Shown: one piece after another, positions 26,505 through 26,704 of the stretch
Numbering within the stretch: position 1 is the first letter of the stretch
Layout: each line of letters opens with the position of its first letter
Origin: a virus
Length of the DNA stretch: 26,704 nucleotides
Virus record (IMG/VR): IMGVR_UViG_3300002514_000038
Location: 1 to 26,704 of that record
Strand: one strand, 5' to 3'
Notes under the pieces: model-generated
Databases searched by the model: none
What the model saw: the letters and a program-made list of their open reading frames with translations, nothing else
What the model was told of the DNA's origin: nothing
Made by a program: the position numbers and the translations under genes

Positions 26505-26704
26505 ACTTAATAAACCATTACAGAAAGACTTTGACGCCTATTGTCAGTTAAACGAGATTGAAGATATTTCACATTTTATTGTAAAATGTGCGAAAGATGG
26601 TCTCACCCTTGACAAATACGGTGTAGCACCATTTTTACCCAAATCTCAAATCCAAGAAGTGCCGGTAGAAAAGGAAATAGTAAAAGAAGTAATAAAAGAA
26701 ATAC
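26497..26704 (+). CDS. Partial gene with Glu/Val/Lys-rich helix, cut by the window edge
   Basis: A frame opens with ATG at 26497, overlaps the phosphoesterase gene by 8 bp and is still open at 26704 (69 codons). It begins MLKLNKPLQKDFDAYCQLNE, continues with ISHFIVKCAKDGLTLDKYG, and then enters a Val/Glu/Lys-rich repeat (VPVEKEIVKEVIKEI) that would continue as an extended or coiled-coil tract. Phages with gp47-like genes usually carry gp46/SbcC nearby, but this N-terminus has no Walker A motif, so it is probably a separate small protein placed between the two. Identity unknown. Confidence 0.7.
   Translation, partial: MLKLNKPLQKDFDAYCQLNEIEDISHFIVKCAKDGLTLDKYGVAPFLPKSQIQEVPVEKEIVKEVIKEI

Overview
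The window looks like part of the genome of a large tailed bacteriophage, probably a contractile-tailed phage of a Bacteroidota host. All 17 genes that I accept lie on the + strand. They are packed with 0-72 bp between them, several overlap by 1-11 bp, and the DNA is strongly AT-rich. The host inference rests on two observations. The starts I inspected have A/T-rich upstream DNA and no Shine-Dalgarno motif, as is usual in Bacteroidota. One virion protein also carries SprB-type repeats, a module best known from Bacteroidota surface adhesins. I cannot name the phage or host species.

Region 1 (1-4025) is the 3' part of a giant cysteine-rich protein (at least 1292 residues, about 120 Cys) built from several short Cys module types. 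Its frame ends at 3879, but an unmistakably similar Cys-rich reading continues in the -1 frame to 4025. Region 2 (4098-12190) holds a small unknown protein, a 306-aa unknown, a 1058-aa baseplate protein with a P2 gpI-like 'KGT' segment, and a 1251-aa virion protein whose C-terminus carries the same kind of Cys module as region 1. Region 3 (12198-22535) is a tail-fibre/adhesin cluster: a 1187-aa protein with SprB-like N-terminal repeats, three consecutive genes sharing one N-terminal adaptor domain (the second also carries a dockerin-like pair of calcium loops), a small unknown, and a fibre protein sharing its C-terminal cap with the first of the three.

Region 4 (22545-26704) is a DNA-transaction block: a RuvC-type resolvase, a DnaG-type primase (zinc finger plus TOPRIM), a PD-(D/E)XK RecB/Cas4-like nuclease, a ParB-like domain fused to membrane segments, an SbcD/Mre11/T4 gp47-like phosphoesterase, and the start of a further gene cut by the window edge. 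The virion block would build the host-contact end of the tail. The second block would prime replication and process recombination intermediates.

I see no tRNA, rRNA, CRISPR array, IS element, integrase or attachment site, and no gene-free stretch longer than 72 bp. The most unusual features are the modular Cys-rich protein and its frame break, the dockerin-like and SprB-like modules in phage structural proteins, and the ParB-like/membrane fusion.
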